Of a DNA stretch of 64,000 nucleotides, positions 44,942-57,194 are shown piece after piece (within the stretch, counting starts at the first letter, position 1; the number at the start of each line of letters is the position of its first letter). Both the position numbers and the translations under genes were made by a program. Source of the stretch: Sisyra terminalis (taxonomy: Eukaryota > Arthropoda > Insecta > Neuroptera > Sisyridae); contig OY292274.1 of the NCBI GenBank assembly GCA_958496175.1, positions 14,715,689 to 14,779,688 of the forward strand. The letters run 5' to 3'. The notes under the pieces were generated by a model. That model did not search any database. It had not been told where the DNA came from and saw nothing but the letters and a program-made list of their open reading frames with translations.

Positions 44942-45334
44942 TACACTCATCCCTCGATTTACTCGGTACCCATTTTACGTGGTTTCACTTCTACGCGGTG
45001 AGAAAAAATGTTCAAGAAATGGTTAAGAAAAGTTTCTTTAATAAATCATACATATTTTGTGGTACGTTTTAAGTGTTACACAAACGCGTATGTCGCATCT
45101 ACTTCCCCCCCCCCATCCACTAGGACCAGACGTCTGTAACTCCCTCTATTACACCATATAAATTTACGCCTAAAGATGTATGTAAAACGTACTAGTTTTA
45201 CGTGATTTTCTGGAACCTATCTTTCTACTTTGTATGAACTTGAAGTATCGATATACGGGGTTTCGATTTACGCGGTTTCGATTAACGCGTTTTCTCTTAG
45301 AACATATCCACTCGTAAGTCGAGGGATGAGTGTA
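44942..45334. mobile_element. 389 bp pogo-like MITE with TA target duplication
   Basis: The element (44944-45332) has TIRs CACTCATCCCTCGATTTAC and, inverted, CACTCATCCCTCGACTTAC, with TA on both sides. Inner repeats of ATTTACGCGGTTTCGATT resemble pogo/Tigger MITEs. The minus-strand frame inside is a shadow. Confidence 0.75.
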
Positions 45335-46815
45335 CTTCGATCGCGTCAATTTCCCAGAAAAGAGAGACATTTATATAACTCCCTCTTTTAGCAGATTCTA
45401 AACATATCAGTGGGAACCATGGAAACACTGTATAATATTTACTCATTCTCTTGCACATTAAATCCTATCGATTTATGGGTTTGTCCCTTTTTACTATCGC
45501 TTTTTCGTTTCATCAAATTTCAGAACACAACAATGCTAAAGAAGTTTTCACTTAAGAAAATACATTTATAATAGTTATTAATGAAACACTGCAATTATTT
45601 TTTTCACCTCTTTTTTAAGGCACATACGCTTATGTGTGTAAAACAAATTGACTATACTTTATGATAGCGACCGAACAGAAACGATTGAAATTAAGAAGTG
45701 AAATAGGTTTAGCATGTTTTACCTTATAAACTCGAATCTCCTAAATTTTGAAATAACCAAAATAATTATTTAATAATAATATGTTAATTATTTGGTGGCT
45801 TAACGTTTATATTTTAATAACGCTAACATATTACAAGTTGAAGAAAAGTTTTTCAATGTTTATAGAGTTAGTGATAAAAAGTAAGTTAAATGAAAAAAAC
45901 GCAAGAATGTGTACTTATTTTGGTGCCAAAAACGATTTTATTGCTCAAGATGAATATTACAAATCGATAAAACTGTTAGTTTACTTTATGTAAAGGTGAT
46001 GAAACGATTAAAAACGACCTTATTCAAATATATTAGAGGTTCCTTATTTTAACGTATAGTGTTCCATTTCTCTGTATTACTTAAATGTAATTTTAGATTC
46101 ATTTTCCACCAGTAAGGCTAGAAAACCTTAATTCCATTAAATGAACATATTTTGATGATAGGATTTTGATAATATGTCAATATTCGGTAAATTAATTAAT
46201 TTCAGTTCAGTTCTTGGTTACTATATATATGTAAAAGTCTTATTGACTTTAAACGATGTATCTTGAAATTTCCCTTTTACCTTTTGTCAAACATTTATGA
46301 GTTATAAAAGCATAAACTGCTGTCTCACTAGTCTACTTATACTTCCACGGGGGTTGTTAGCTTTCTACTTGTATAAAATGAAAGAAAATCGATGTAGTTT
46401 ATGCTGATTTTTTTTATTTAAAATTAAATCCCTTATTGTTCTTAACGTTTTGTGATGTTAGGATGAAATTTACCATAATTTGTTGGGTTCAAATAACAAA
46501 ATGGAATATTGTGAAGCTGATGATAACTGAAGATATTGATTAATCAAAGGTAAAATGATTTGTTGCTCTACTAGTAATTTTTGCGATTGATTGTCATATG
46601 TTTTGTTTTACATTGTTTCTTATTAATATTTCTTTGGCAATCATTTCATTGATAAACTTTTATATTAGCTTTGCGTTCTTGATGGCCAAAAGGCGACAAA
46701 TTTTTGAAGTGATAATTAACCCACTTCCAGTTATCCTATTGTGTTGTAATTTTGCACATAGATTTCTACTATATTAGGTTTTTATCTAATAAAATTTCAG
46801 CTCGATCTAATTTAG
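45335..46815. other. AT-rich stretch, nothing recognised
   Basis: About 1.5 kb. The 70-codon frame at 45781-45993 (+) lacks any recognisable family pattern. Confidence 0.4.
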
Positions 46816-47039
46816 TTTAACCAACGGTATTTCCGTGGATCAGAACCATTATGGCTCAATTTATTCGCGAATTGAAGTAAAAAATACAAAGTTACCATAT
46901 ATTGACGTCCCCAAAAGGGACATTAGTCGATTTTATTGTATTTGCTGTGGATTTGGATTGAATTTTTGCGAATAAAATGGACAATGATGGTATTGATCCA
47001 TTTTCAAGTCCCTGATCCACGGGAATGTCTAACTAATTT
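46816..47039. mobile_element. ~220 bp MITE-like inverted repeat
   Basis: TATTTCCGTGGATCAG near 46829 and CTGATCCACGGGAATG near 47013 face each other. Ends and target duplication are not sharply defined. Confidence 0.35.
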
Positions 47040-47704
47040 GGACGAAATTCTCACATTTAATAGGAAAACTCTACAAATTTTATGTTCAGTCTTCTATGAA
47101 ACCACAAATGTTTTGAAAATAATTTAATTAATAAAATATGATCAAGATTTAAACATATGTGAATTATAATAAAATCTTTGTTTCTATTCTTTATATCTCG
47201 ATTCTTTGAATCTTGATCTTATCTATCTAATTTTAAAAATGATATTGTTCCGATTCGAATTTTTGTTCATTTTGATTCCGAAGTCAAGGATCTCAATTAC
47301 AATTTCCTAGTTTTAATTTGTGAGACCTGCTTTTGAAATAAATACCTGCAGGTAGACTCTTAGGTCCCTGTGGGTATTTTCCAGCTCATGTCTAGGTGAT
47401 ACTGCAGCATTTATACGAATTTAAGCTAGAGATAAGCAATCTCTGATGTAAACTCTTGAGTCGGCATTTATCCCAATATATCTTTGATTAATTCAATTCC
47501 AATCAGATGAGCAAATATGTTTTTTTTATAAGCGCACATTTGTTCTATACGTTCGTAGTTATTTTATGTATAATACAATATTTTTTTAAATATAAAAAAT
47601 ATAAATCTTATAATGGTCACCGTTAGTAAATAACCTCATGTATATATTTACATTTTTGATGAATCTCACGCTATTACTTTTAAATCACTAAAAATGAAGT
47701 CAGG
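47040..47704. other. AT-rich stretch, nothing recognised
   Basis: No gene or repeat could be supported here. Confidence 0.4.
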
Positions 47705-48780
47705 ATATATATTAGGGTGTCCGTTATTTCCCAAATTAATTTTTTTACAGCGAACGCCCCCTGAATTTTTAGTTTAAGATATAAAAAAAAATTATCCAGT
47801 ACAATAAAGCTCTTAATTTCTTGATTAAACCGTGCCGGAACTTTTACCATTTAAATAACATGGAATTATTTGAGTTTTTACTTTTAATTTTTTTTCTCAG
47901 AAACAAATAGATGAAAAGATTTAAGATTAAATTATTCTGACGTAAAATTTAACGCTCTACAAAAAAGATCTCTTATAAATTTTCGATTAAATCACTCCAT
48001 TAAAAGTTATTCAACATTTAACTTGTGCCTAATATAAATTTTGCAATATTTTCAACTTTTTGCTCATTTTTACTTTTTTTAACTATAAAATCATTGGAAG
48101 AGAAGATAAAAATTATTATCATTTGAGCGCAAGTGATTATTTGTGTTAATTTTATGACTTAAACAGAAAATTAAACAAACAAAAAATCATTTTTTGACAA
48201 TTAAAATCGGTGACATAAGATCCGAATTCGCTATAGTCGTGAAATTCAATTTATCCAGGATAAATTTTCGTACTTTAATCAATATTTTGTACCTACGAAG
48301 TGAATTTCATACTAATTAATGAGACTAACGACAAAAGTTCAATTATTTTTCGAATTTTTACCATTTCACTTGACGTCATCTATGAGAAATTTCTTAGAAC
48401 TTGTAGGCAACATCATTTTTATTGAGCCTATAGTCGATTGATTTGTCGTTAAAAAGTTAAATGTTGAATTAATTTTAATGGAGTGATTTAATCGAAAATT
48501 CATAATTGACCTTTTTTGTAGAGCGTTAAATTTTACGTCAGAATAATTTGACTTTAAATCTTTTGATCCACTTGTTTCTGAGAAAAAAAATTAAAATTAA
48601 AAAGTCAAATAATCCCATGTTATTTAAATGGTAAAAGTAACATGATTCCGGCATGGTTTAATCAAGAAATTAAGAGCTTAATTGTATTGGATAATTTTTT
48701 TTATATCTTAAACTAAAAATTCAGGAGGCGATCGCTGTAAAAAAATCAATGTAGGAAATAACGGACACCCTAATATATAT
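47705..48780. mobile_element. 1060 bp element with ~310 bp TIRs
   Basis: The element (47713-48772) starts TAGGGTGTCCGTTATTTCC and ends with its inverse. Arms 47713-48022 and 48454-48772 match through AATTTTTTTT, CTTAATTTCTTGATTAAACC, ACCATTTAAATAACATG, and GATTAAATCACTCCATTAAAA. A ~430 bp unique spacer holds no frame. ATATATAT flanks both sides, either an 8 bp duplication or simple AT context. Confidence 0.75.
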
Positions 48781-50995
48781 ACTTTATACAGACATTAGAT
48801 ATTAATACATACTTCTCACATACCAGAATCAACTGTTAAATTTAAAGTTAAGAAACCAAAGCTTTGCAGGAGAAAAATAATGAAAAAATATTTCTTAAAC
48901 TAATGTGCAAGAAAAAGCCTTCCGTTAATTTAAAATAATTAAGGGATATTGTTTATTCTAGGATATTTAGTTAGAAATGAGTTCTTTAAGAAAAAAATAT
49001 ACAAAAAATAGTTGCCTTGATTTTACAATTTTAGTTGTTCGTTATAAGTTTTATCTATACCTGCTTGCTTTTAAAATTTTAATTGGATATCTTCAACTAA
49101 CTTATGTTTCCACGGTTCACCGGTTGTAACGATTTTCGACGTAAACGTTCAATATGCTTCGGTACTTTCAACTTCATTATAATCGGAGTTAGCTGAAAAT
49201 TGTTAAATTTTGAAACACTAGAATTGTTAGAAATGGAATTTAAATCAAAAGTTGCTGAATATCAACAACTTTCTTTGACTAAATAAAATATAATACCTTT
49301 TATTCATTAGTTTATTGCAGCTATTAAAGGCAATAATGAAATTTTTGATCGTGGAAATATTAATTTGTGCAAATTGGTAAAAAAAGCTTCAACTTTATTG
49401 TCAAACTTTCCACACATGTTTTGTTACATATACTTTAAAATACTTAGACATAAATTGTACTGGGGCTTCAAAATATGAATTGACAATGTTTATTACTGTA
49501 CAATCGTCCTTTTAAAATATCTAGCATAAAGCTTGAATACGTAAGAGTATGGAGCTTGTTTCAGTGTAGAAGAAGGTGAAACAATTCCAGTTAAAAGAGG
49601 ATGTCTACAGAGAAGATAGTAAATCGATAATTTTGTGCTAGGTAAGGGAAGAAGAACGAACAATTCAAGAATGTTGAAATATTCGTAGAAAACATTTAAT
49701 CGTCTATTCTTGCTAAGTTAGTTTTCTTTTATTGAAAATAGTTCTTCCTGAAAATAGAGAGTTTCCTTTTAAAAAATATTCTTCAACAAAAGAGAAACAA
49801 AATATGAAATCTCATTATATCGCTGTTGAAATCTGATTCTTTGTTAATGCATTAAAGTGCAAACGTATTTTTGCCATTTTCTACAGATATGAATCATTCA
49901 AATTCTTCTCCAGAATACTACTTAAAATACCCTAACTCGGTTTACTTTTGTATCATTTTCCGGTTTTAACTTAAAAAAAAATAATTAAATATTGTATTTT
50001 TTTAAAGAAAAAAAATATTTTAAGCCTAAAGACTTATCAACCTTTAAAGTTAACCCTTTCTAACGAATAAAAGTGGAAACTGGAGGAATACTTAGACATT
50101 ATTTACAAGAAAATTAGTTTTCCAATTAACTTTCTATTATTAAAAAGAAATCCAACAGATTCTCGAGAACTTGCAAACAAATTCCGCGGGGTATTGGTTC
50201 TTGAAAGCTTTGAACCATTTCCATTTATTCTCTATGGAATATGAAATTACTTATATATTAAAAATAATAATTGCGAAAGAACAAATGCGTGCAGTACATA
50301 ATTAATACAATGATGTTAAGTTTCCAGTTATAAAAAATTCAATTGTGTTGTCAGAAAAGTTAATAACTTTTTTTTTCATTCTTTTAAAGAGAACCTCCAT
50401 AATTATAAAACTGACATTTATTTTGCCAAGTTGCATTTGAAATATCAGTTTTACCATCATTAGTATTATTAAAAAATAATGTACAACATACAAGTGGTAA
50501 AATGAAAAGAAAAGATAGGTAGATTTATTATTGCTCCGTTTTGATTGAATACCTTAGCGTTATTGTCAAACTTAATTTGAAATTTATAATATGGGGAATT
50601 GTTACCGCTTAATATTTAATAAGCTGCATAAAATATTTAATTTACAACAAGGTCTCTTCAAACAATTAATGAAGTTGATATTATCACAGAATAGCTGTTA
50701 TTAAGTCATACATTTAGGAATAAGTCATGAGCTTTATTTGAATTTGAAATTTATTTTTGTACTATTCGGAAAATTAAATTTCTGGAACAATTAGTTTCCG
50801 TTGAAATACAAAATAACAAATAAACATGAGCGTTTTTGTTGAAAATTTAATTTCCATTAATGAATTAATAATGTGCACTAAAATACTATATATATAATTA
50901 TTGGTGGTTACCACATTATAGGTATAATGTACTCTATAAATAAGTTGAAATTGGGAGAAAATCACACAATACTATATTGTTTTTCAAAAAAACAT
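48781..50995. other. AT-rich stretch, nothing recognised
   Basis: About 2.2 kb with no supportable gene or repeat; short frames here are AT-rich noise. Confidence 0.45.
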
Positions 50996-51056
50996 TAAAA
51001 ATATAATAATTAAATTGTGGGCAATAGGGACGAAGCGTCTTGTGAAATCTTATTTA

Positions 51057-51109
51057 TTTTATCGCCAACGTTTCGTCAGTTATTCCTGACTTCTTCAGGG
51101 CTCAAAATT
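51057..51109 (-). ncRNA. Hammerhead-like motif, family B, left arm
   Basis: The minus strand reads GAGCC, CTGAAGA, A, GTCAG, GAATAA, CTGAC, GAAACGTT, GGCGA. CTGAAGA fits the CUGANGA core, GTCAG/CTGAC is a perfect 5 bp stem II, GCC/GGC starts stem I, and ACGT is a minimal palindromic stem III. Candidate only. Confidence 0.45.
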
Positions 51110-51278
51110 TAAAAATTACTCCACAAATCTCATAAAAATAAGCTGTAAAATAACCCAACTGGTAGAACAACAGACCAAGAATACAATTTTATAAATTTTA
51201 TACAATTTTTCAAAAAAAAAAAATTATTAATAAAAATAATTAAAATTATTTTTATGACATTTGTGGAATAATTTTTAA

Positions 51279-51331
51279 ATTTTGAGCCCTGAAGAAGTCA
51301 GGAAAAACTGACGAAACGATGGCGATAAAAT
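51279..51331 (+). ncRNA. Hammerhead-like motif, family B, right arm (mutated)
   Basis: GAGCC, CTGAAGA, A, GTCAG, GAAAAA, CTGAC, GAAACGAT, GGCGA. Same as the left arm, but GTT is GAT, which breaks the minimal stem III, so it is probably inactive. Confidence 0.4.
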
Positions 51332-51679
51332 AAATAATATTCCACAAGAAGCTTCGTCCTTATTGCCCACAATTTAATTATTATATTTAAAAAGACAAGG
51401 ACTTAAACAACATGAATATTACTTTTTTTTTAAAATAGGTTTCTGTTTTGTTTTACATTATCCAATATCTATAAAATATTTATAGAAAAGTTGTTTTTAG
51501 ATAACTAAAAATATTTTATAGCTCAAAACATTGCAAAACATCAGCTTAATTTGAGTGACACTTAAGTCGAATAAGTTGTTAACGAATAAGTCGTCTAAAT
51601 AAGTAACAAGTTAATAAGTAATAAATTATAAGTTATAAGTAATAAGAATAAGTATTAAGTTATCCTTTAAAAATTTCTT

Positions 51680-52300
51680 TGTTATGGCTTATCCCATCTA
51701 AGTTTCCCGTCGTAGAGCTGATCTTCTTCGTTTCTTTTTTGAGAGTTCCCATTTTAATATTATTTTTGATTATCTGTGATCTGGTATTCTTGTGATCTGG
51801 TATAAATTAAAAACCAATTTTCTAGTGTCTTTGTCATATAGCATTTGACGTCCATTTGTCGCCATATTTCTTCTGTTCCTATTTTAACATTTCTTGTGAT
51901 TTTTAAATATTTGAAATAGTCTAATTTTACTGTTCTTATTTAGATTTTGATGATCGTTGTCATTGGATATATTTCTGCTCCGTACAAAACTATCCTTTTA
52001 TTTTTACTTTAGGAGATTCGTTTTTTGTTTTTTTTTTTTTTTGGTAAATGTGTTGCTCCACATTAATCCATGCAATGTTTTTTGATTAAAAATATTGAAA
52101 AGTTTGACGTATAATAATTTCATCTTCCAAATTTAAATTTGCAACCTACTGTCCAATACATAAGTATTGTTCTGTCTCACATACCATGCCTACTGTAAAG
52201 CTTCAAATTGCGAAATCTTCTCTTAGTTTCCTTATCATATAATCCATATTCTCTTTGTCATAAGCAAAAAATTATTTGTCGTATAATTTCTTCTTTTTTT
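51680..52300 (-). pseudogene. C-terminal relic of an RTE-type LINE reverse transcriptase
   Basis: The minus strand reads, across shifts, FAYDKENMDYMIRKLREDFA, VCETEQYLCIG, NLNLEDEIII, LYGAEIYPMTTIIK, VKLDYFKYLKITRNVKIGTE and EIWRQMDVKCYMTKTLENW. This is the order of the region after the RT catalytic box in RTE-like elements. Dead copy, unrelated in position to the 38-40 kb relic. Confidence 0.55.
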
Positions 52301-52548
52301 TTTTCTCATAGCTTAACTTTATTGTACATATACGTACATTACAGTTGTTCTAGTATTCGAATTATAAAAAAATAACATGGTATTTGGAGGGAGGAATACA
52401 CCCAGTGTTGCTCCTCTGACATTACTTTATAATACATAGGACAAAAATAATTTCGTCCGCGAAAAGAAGTGAATGAATTATAATTTTCTCTAATTACTTT
52501 ATTCCTGAGTTTAGTGCATCGGTTTAAATTACGCTCAAGCTTGTACCC

Positions 52549-53452
52549 TAGACTGGGCCAAAAAAATCGACTATTTTTTTTTTGAAAAGTATATCGAAAA
52601 TATTGTTCAAGGTGACAAAAAGAATATCGGGAAGGTTTGAGCCCTTAATATTAATATTAAGAGGTCTACCATCTTTAATTTCCATTATTTATTTGTGTTT
52701 TCATTTTTGTGTCAATGCTGTCAAACTATCAAGGTAAAAAAAAATATCTGCACATATATTTATAGAAAATTAAATTTCCTACAAAAAACGTCTCTCTAAA
52801 ATTTTTTGTCAGACAGGCCGTTTTCAAATAATCAAGCTTTAAACATTGATTTAATTTTTAGATTTATCTTCTTTATTTTGGAAATTTGTAACTAACGAAC
52901 AAATAAACATATAGAAATTAACAATATGGATTCTTAAAGGGAATTTAATGTTCTACAAAAAATATTTTTTAACGTTTTTACAAAAAATCACTCTTTCAAA
53001 AGTTGTTTATTATTGTGTTAATTGTGAATACCTTTTGAAAAAGTGATTTTATGTAAAAACGTTAGGATACCTTTTTTGTAGAACATTAAATTCCCTTCAA
53101 GAATCTATATTATTCATTTCTATATATTTATTTGTTCGTTAGTTACAAAATTCCAAAATAAAGAAGATAAATCTAAAAATTATATCATTGTTTAAAGCTT
53201 GATTATTCGGAAGTGGCCTGTCTGGCAAAATTTTTTAAAGAGACGTTTTTTGTAGGAATATTTAATTTTCTATAAATACATGTGCAGATATTTTTTTTAC
53301 CTTGATAGTTTGACAGCATTGACGCAAAAATGAAAGCACAAATATATAATCAAAATTAAAAATGATAAACCTCTTAATATTAATATTAAGAGTTCAAACC
53401 CGATATTTTTTTTGCTACCTTGAACAATATTTTCGATATACTTTTCAAAAAA
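52549..53452. mobile_element. Palindromic element, copy 2
   Basis: Same family as 35541-36504. The left end is intact (TAGACTGGGCCAAAAAAATC), while the right end is lost after TATACTTTTCAAAAAA. The hinge is near 53010-53030. Within the arms TATCGGGAAGGTTTGAGCCC and GACAGCATTGACGCAAAAATG are shared with copy 1. Confidence 0.75.
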
Positions 53453-53939
53453 CCCTAATTGACCGATCCCAATAACGCCACTGCTAACACTTAACTCAAA
53501 TATTTCAACAAATTAGTTGAACAATGAAAGTTATAAACTAATAACTGAGACAAGTTCTCCCAATTATTGACTAGCTAAGTGAAATTTCTGGATGAATTTA
53601 TGGCACTTAGTGTTAACTTATGACAATCTATCAACTTTTATGTTTGCTTAAAACACAGGGGTTGCCCAAGGTAAAATGAATCGCTATATAAAATTATCAA
53701 GGCTGGGCGATTAAAACATAGCGCTTTACTTTTTGCTGTTATTATCTTATTTCGTAAACGTACAGATATACAGATGCGATAGCTGCGGAGAAACATTTAC
53801 AGATCAAGTCTTGAAAAGTTAAATCATTAGCTGATTCTCTTTTTAAATAAAAGACCATGAAACATATTTTTTTAATCGATAAAGAACGTTAATAAAGGGA
53901 GGAAAAAACAATTTTTAATTCTGGAAAATGTATATTTTG

Positions 53940-55180
53940 ACAAAAGAAAAAGTTTTGATATTAATGAGGAAATGAGAGCCCGAAAACGATGGATGAGCTT
54001 ATGGGTCTTCTGTGCCATCACAGTCCATTTATTGATACCGAGATATAAACTGATCATTGAACGGTTGTCATAATACAATTATAATTAACACAATTTTTCA
54101 CATTTTCCAGCAGGCAAAACATTTTTTACTTTTAAAATTAGTCATTTTTTTTCTATGAAAAAAAGGCTAATTATGTTTAATGCATGTAAAAACTAAGCTT
54201 TTCATTAATCACTTCGATGCTCTACGAGTCTTTTAATACCATCAAGAAAAATTGTTTTTCTAAACAATCAAACTATAGTTACAATTTGAAGCAACTTTCA
54301 GTGAATCATTTTCTAAAGATTAAAAAAAAATTATACTGGAAAATGAGGAAAATTATCTATATTTTTTTAAAACATGTGTCATTATGTATGGCTTCCCTAC
54401 TAAGTGTTTAAGGATGACTTTATTTTCGCAACCAACCAAAATTATATTCGAAATTTGGAGAAAAATAAAACAAATAATTTTCCGAAAGGTGAAAAATTTT
54501 GACTTACTTTAAAGCAAAAAGCATAGCAGAAGTCATAGGACGATGACCCGACGAAAAATCGGCTCCAGAATGATATTTGGAATTTTTTTGGATAGTGTGT
54601 TGATACTAAAAAGGTTCCTTCATACTCCAAGTTTCAGTTTTCTATGTCTTTTTACTTGCGAAAAAATTGAGAAAAACAATAAATCAAAAAGTATTCTTTT
54701 CTCAACAATGAGTGAATCATTTGGATTTTAGACCTATTATGTAAGTATATAAAAGCTATAACAAAAAAAACAGCATTTAATCTTCATTTAATTATTTGAA
54801 GTAGATGTAGTTAGTTAACTATTAACCTGGCCACAGTAAAATTCAAATATTTTAAATGATTGGAATTATTAACATTAAGTTTGAACGATTTAAACAACCT
54901 TATTGTTTGTATTTAAATAAATTTGTCATAGGAAATTAATGTCTTTGGGATTTTGAAGTTTCTGTACTGTGACATCATTTAAACGTCGGGCCAATAGGAA
55001 CGTGTTACAGGCTTTTGAATTTAACGATTTTTTATGCATTTTTATATGAATATTTTTAAGATTTCTTCAAGGAAAGTTAAAAGTTTACAGCTTCAATGTG
55101 TTTTAATATCAGCTTAGAATAATTTAAATAATTTTAAATGGTTTTTAGCACATGTGCATTGGATCTATTATTAACAGAAA
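53940..55180 (+). repeat. ~1.25 kb dispersed repeat, copy 2
   Basis: Partner of 26500-27780 in the same orientation, with indels. Left block TGAGGAAATGAGAGCCCGAA, right block GGGATTTTGAAGTTTCTGTA and AGCACATGTGCATTGGATCT. Short frames within it on both strands are not genes. Confidence 0.65.
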
Positions 55181-56276
55181 AAGTTATAAAATATGTAGAA
55201 TGTAAAAAAATCATTAACTGTTCTAATTGAAAATAATATTTTTATCAATTTAAATTTTTTTTTCGATTAAAAAACGTTGTCTTAATAGATACTTATATCT
55301 TTTATTTTGAAACTAGTATAATATTATGATGAAATGCTTGACCTAGTCTTGGTTTCATTGATGCGCTCACCGCCAAGAACAAACGTATCTACGTGAATTT
55401 GATAACTTTGTCGTACTTGCAAAAGCTAAAGAGGTTGTAAATGGAATTTTAATGATAGAGTGGCTTACAGTTCAAATATCTCCAAGAACTCACGAATGAA
55501 AAGAATAACAGAACAAAACTTTAGCAAAACGGAGAAATCTTACGAATGAGATCACGAACGAAATAGTTTAATAATAAAAATAATAATAAAAATATTATTC
55601 AAAAATTGATTTACACCAGAATGCATTTTTTATGTAAAATTTATATATTGCTTTGGATAAAATGTTTTTTTTTCTTTACAAAAAGTACATATTTGTTAGT
55701 TTAAGTTATTGGATTTTACATTTTTATCCAGAATTCTACAGTTCAGATACTGTTGTATTATAGTTGTGCACATGAATATATGCACATATAAATCGAACAA
55801 TAAGAAACAGTATCGGAGAGTTATATTTTTGATATTCTATCACAATTCTTTTGGGAAATTTAGAGATATACTGGTTTTCATCTGAATCATCACTTTTTAC
55901 TATTTGTTGTTTTTTTTTCGTACGATTTTCTTTTTACATTGGCTAATAAAAAATCATATTGCGAGAATACAAGAATTGTGCGTCAGAATTAAAGTTTTAT
56001 ATATATATACCTTTTGTATGTTGTCCTTAAATAGAATCTAAATTTTGCAATGAAAAGTGCAAAAAATGAATAACATCTATTACATAAATAATATTTAATG
56101 GTGACATAATATTTTAATTTATAGTTTAACAACAAATTATATATGCGAATAATATGAACATCGTAATTTTAAGCAATGTAGTGAGAAATAAGACATCAAA
56201 TATTTTTACAATATATCATGTCAAGAAATTAAAACAGTTTTTTCAAACATAAAATCATTGACAGGAATCAACTAAA
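55181..56276. other. AT-rich stretch, nothing firmly recognised
   Basis: A less AT-rich part at 55340-55560 might be a decayed retroelement, but I could not match it to a family. (TA)n near 55997. Confidence 0.35.
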
Positions 56277-57194
56277 TAAAGGGTGTTTCAATAAGAGCGC
56301 AAGATTTCAGTCTTCAATAAAACATGGTTTTCTGTAGTAAAGTATTGAAATAATTATTGATGTAGAAAATAGACATTTGGGAATTATGTATGAAACAAAA
56401 ATTTTTTAAATGGCCGCCACGGTTTTGCTGGCATTTGCATATCCTTTTGACGAAATTTTCAATAATATTTTGAATACATGTGGTGGTATTTCATTGATAC
56501 AACGTCTGATTTCGGTTTTAAATGCTTCGATGCTTGCAGGCTTATTGGCATAAACCTGTAACTTCAGATAATCCCATTGCTAGAAATCTAAAGTCGTTAA
56601 ATCGCAAGAGCGTGGAGGCCAATTCTGGTCATCAAATCAGGAAATGACACGACCAGTAGCAAACTCATGCAAGATCGTCAATGCTTCATGGACAATATGG
56701 TATGTGCCACCGTCCTACTAAAACCACATATCGTCAAGTTCAATAGCTTTCAAATGAGGCACAAGAAACTGTCATCATATCACAATAACGTTAGCCATTT
56801 ACCATTACTGCATTACCTTCTTCGTTTTCGAAGAAAAACGGTCCAATTATTCCTCCAGACCATAATGCACTGCATACAGTGACCCATTGTGGATGCATTG
56901 CTTTCTGATGAATCATTCGTGGATTTTCTAAGCCCCAAATGTGACAGTTTTGCCTATTCACGAAGCCATCGATGTAAAAATGGCCTCATTACTGAAAATG
57001 ATTTTGTTTGCAAAATCAGCAGGTTGCTCAATGATCCAATTAATGAATTCTTTTCGCTGTTCATGGTCTACTATTTCATGTTTACTAACTTCCATCAGTC
57101 AACTTTCGATTTATCACGTCATAATCATGAGACATTATGATAGTCAAACATGGCGAGCAAATCAAATCTTGCGCTCTTATTGAAACACTCTTTA
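56277..57194 (-). mobile_element. Mariner/Tc1-type transposon, internally deleted, copy 2
   Basis: The element (56279-57192) has TIRs AAGGGTGTTTCAATAAGAGC and inverted AAGAGTGTTTCAATAAGAGC with TA flanks. Opposite in orientation to copy 1. The minus strand keeps NKIIFSNEAIF, GGIIGPFFFENEE, DDMWF-type QDGGTYHI reading, QNWPPRSCDLTTLDF, and LKLQVYANKPASIEALKTEI, with stops. It lacks the same N-terminal region as copy 1 but retains about 50 bp that copy 1 lost after the first catalytic region. Confidence 0.8.

Larger units (their letters stand above)
50998..51389. mobile_element. Inverted pair of Penelope-type terminal repeats
   Basis: Left arm 50998-51143 and right arm 51249-51389 are inverted copies: ATTAAATTGTGGGCAATA, GACGAAGC, TTATTTTATCGCCA and CTGACTTCTTCAGGGCTCAA on the left, all repeated in inverse on the right. 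A ~105 bp AT-rich spacer separates them. Each arm has a hammerhead-like motif. No protein-coding part remains. Confidence 0.65.
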
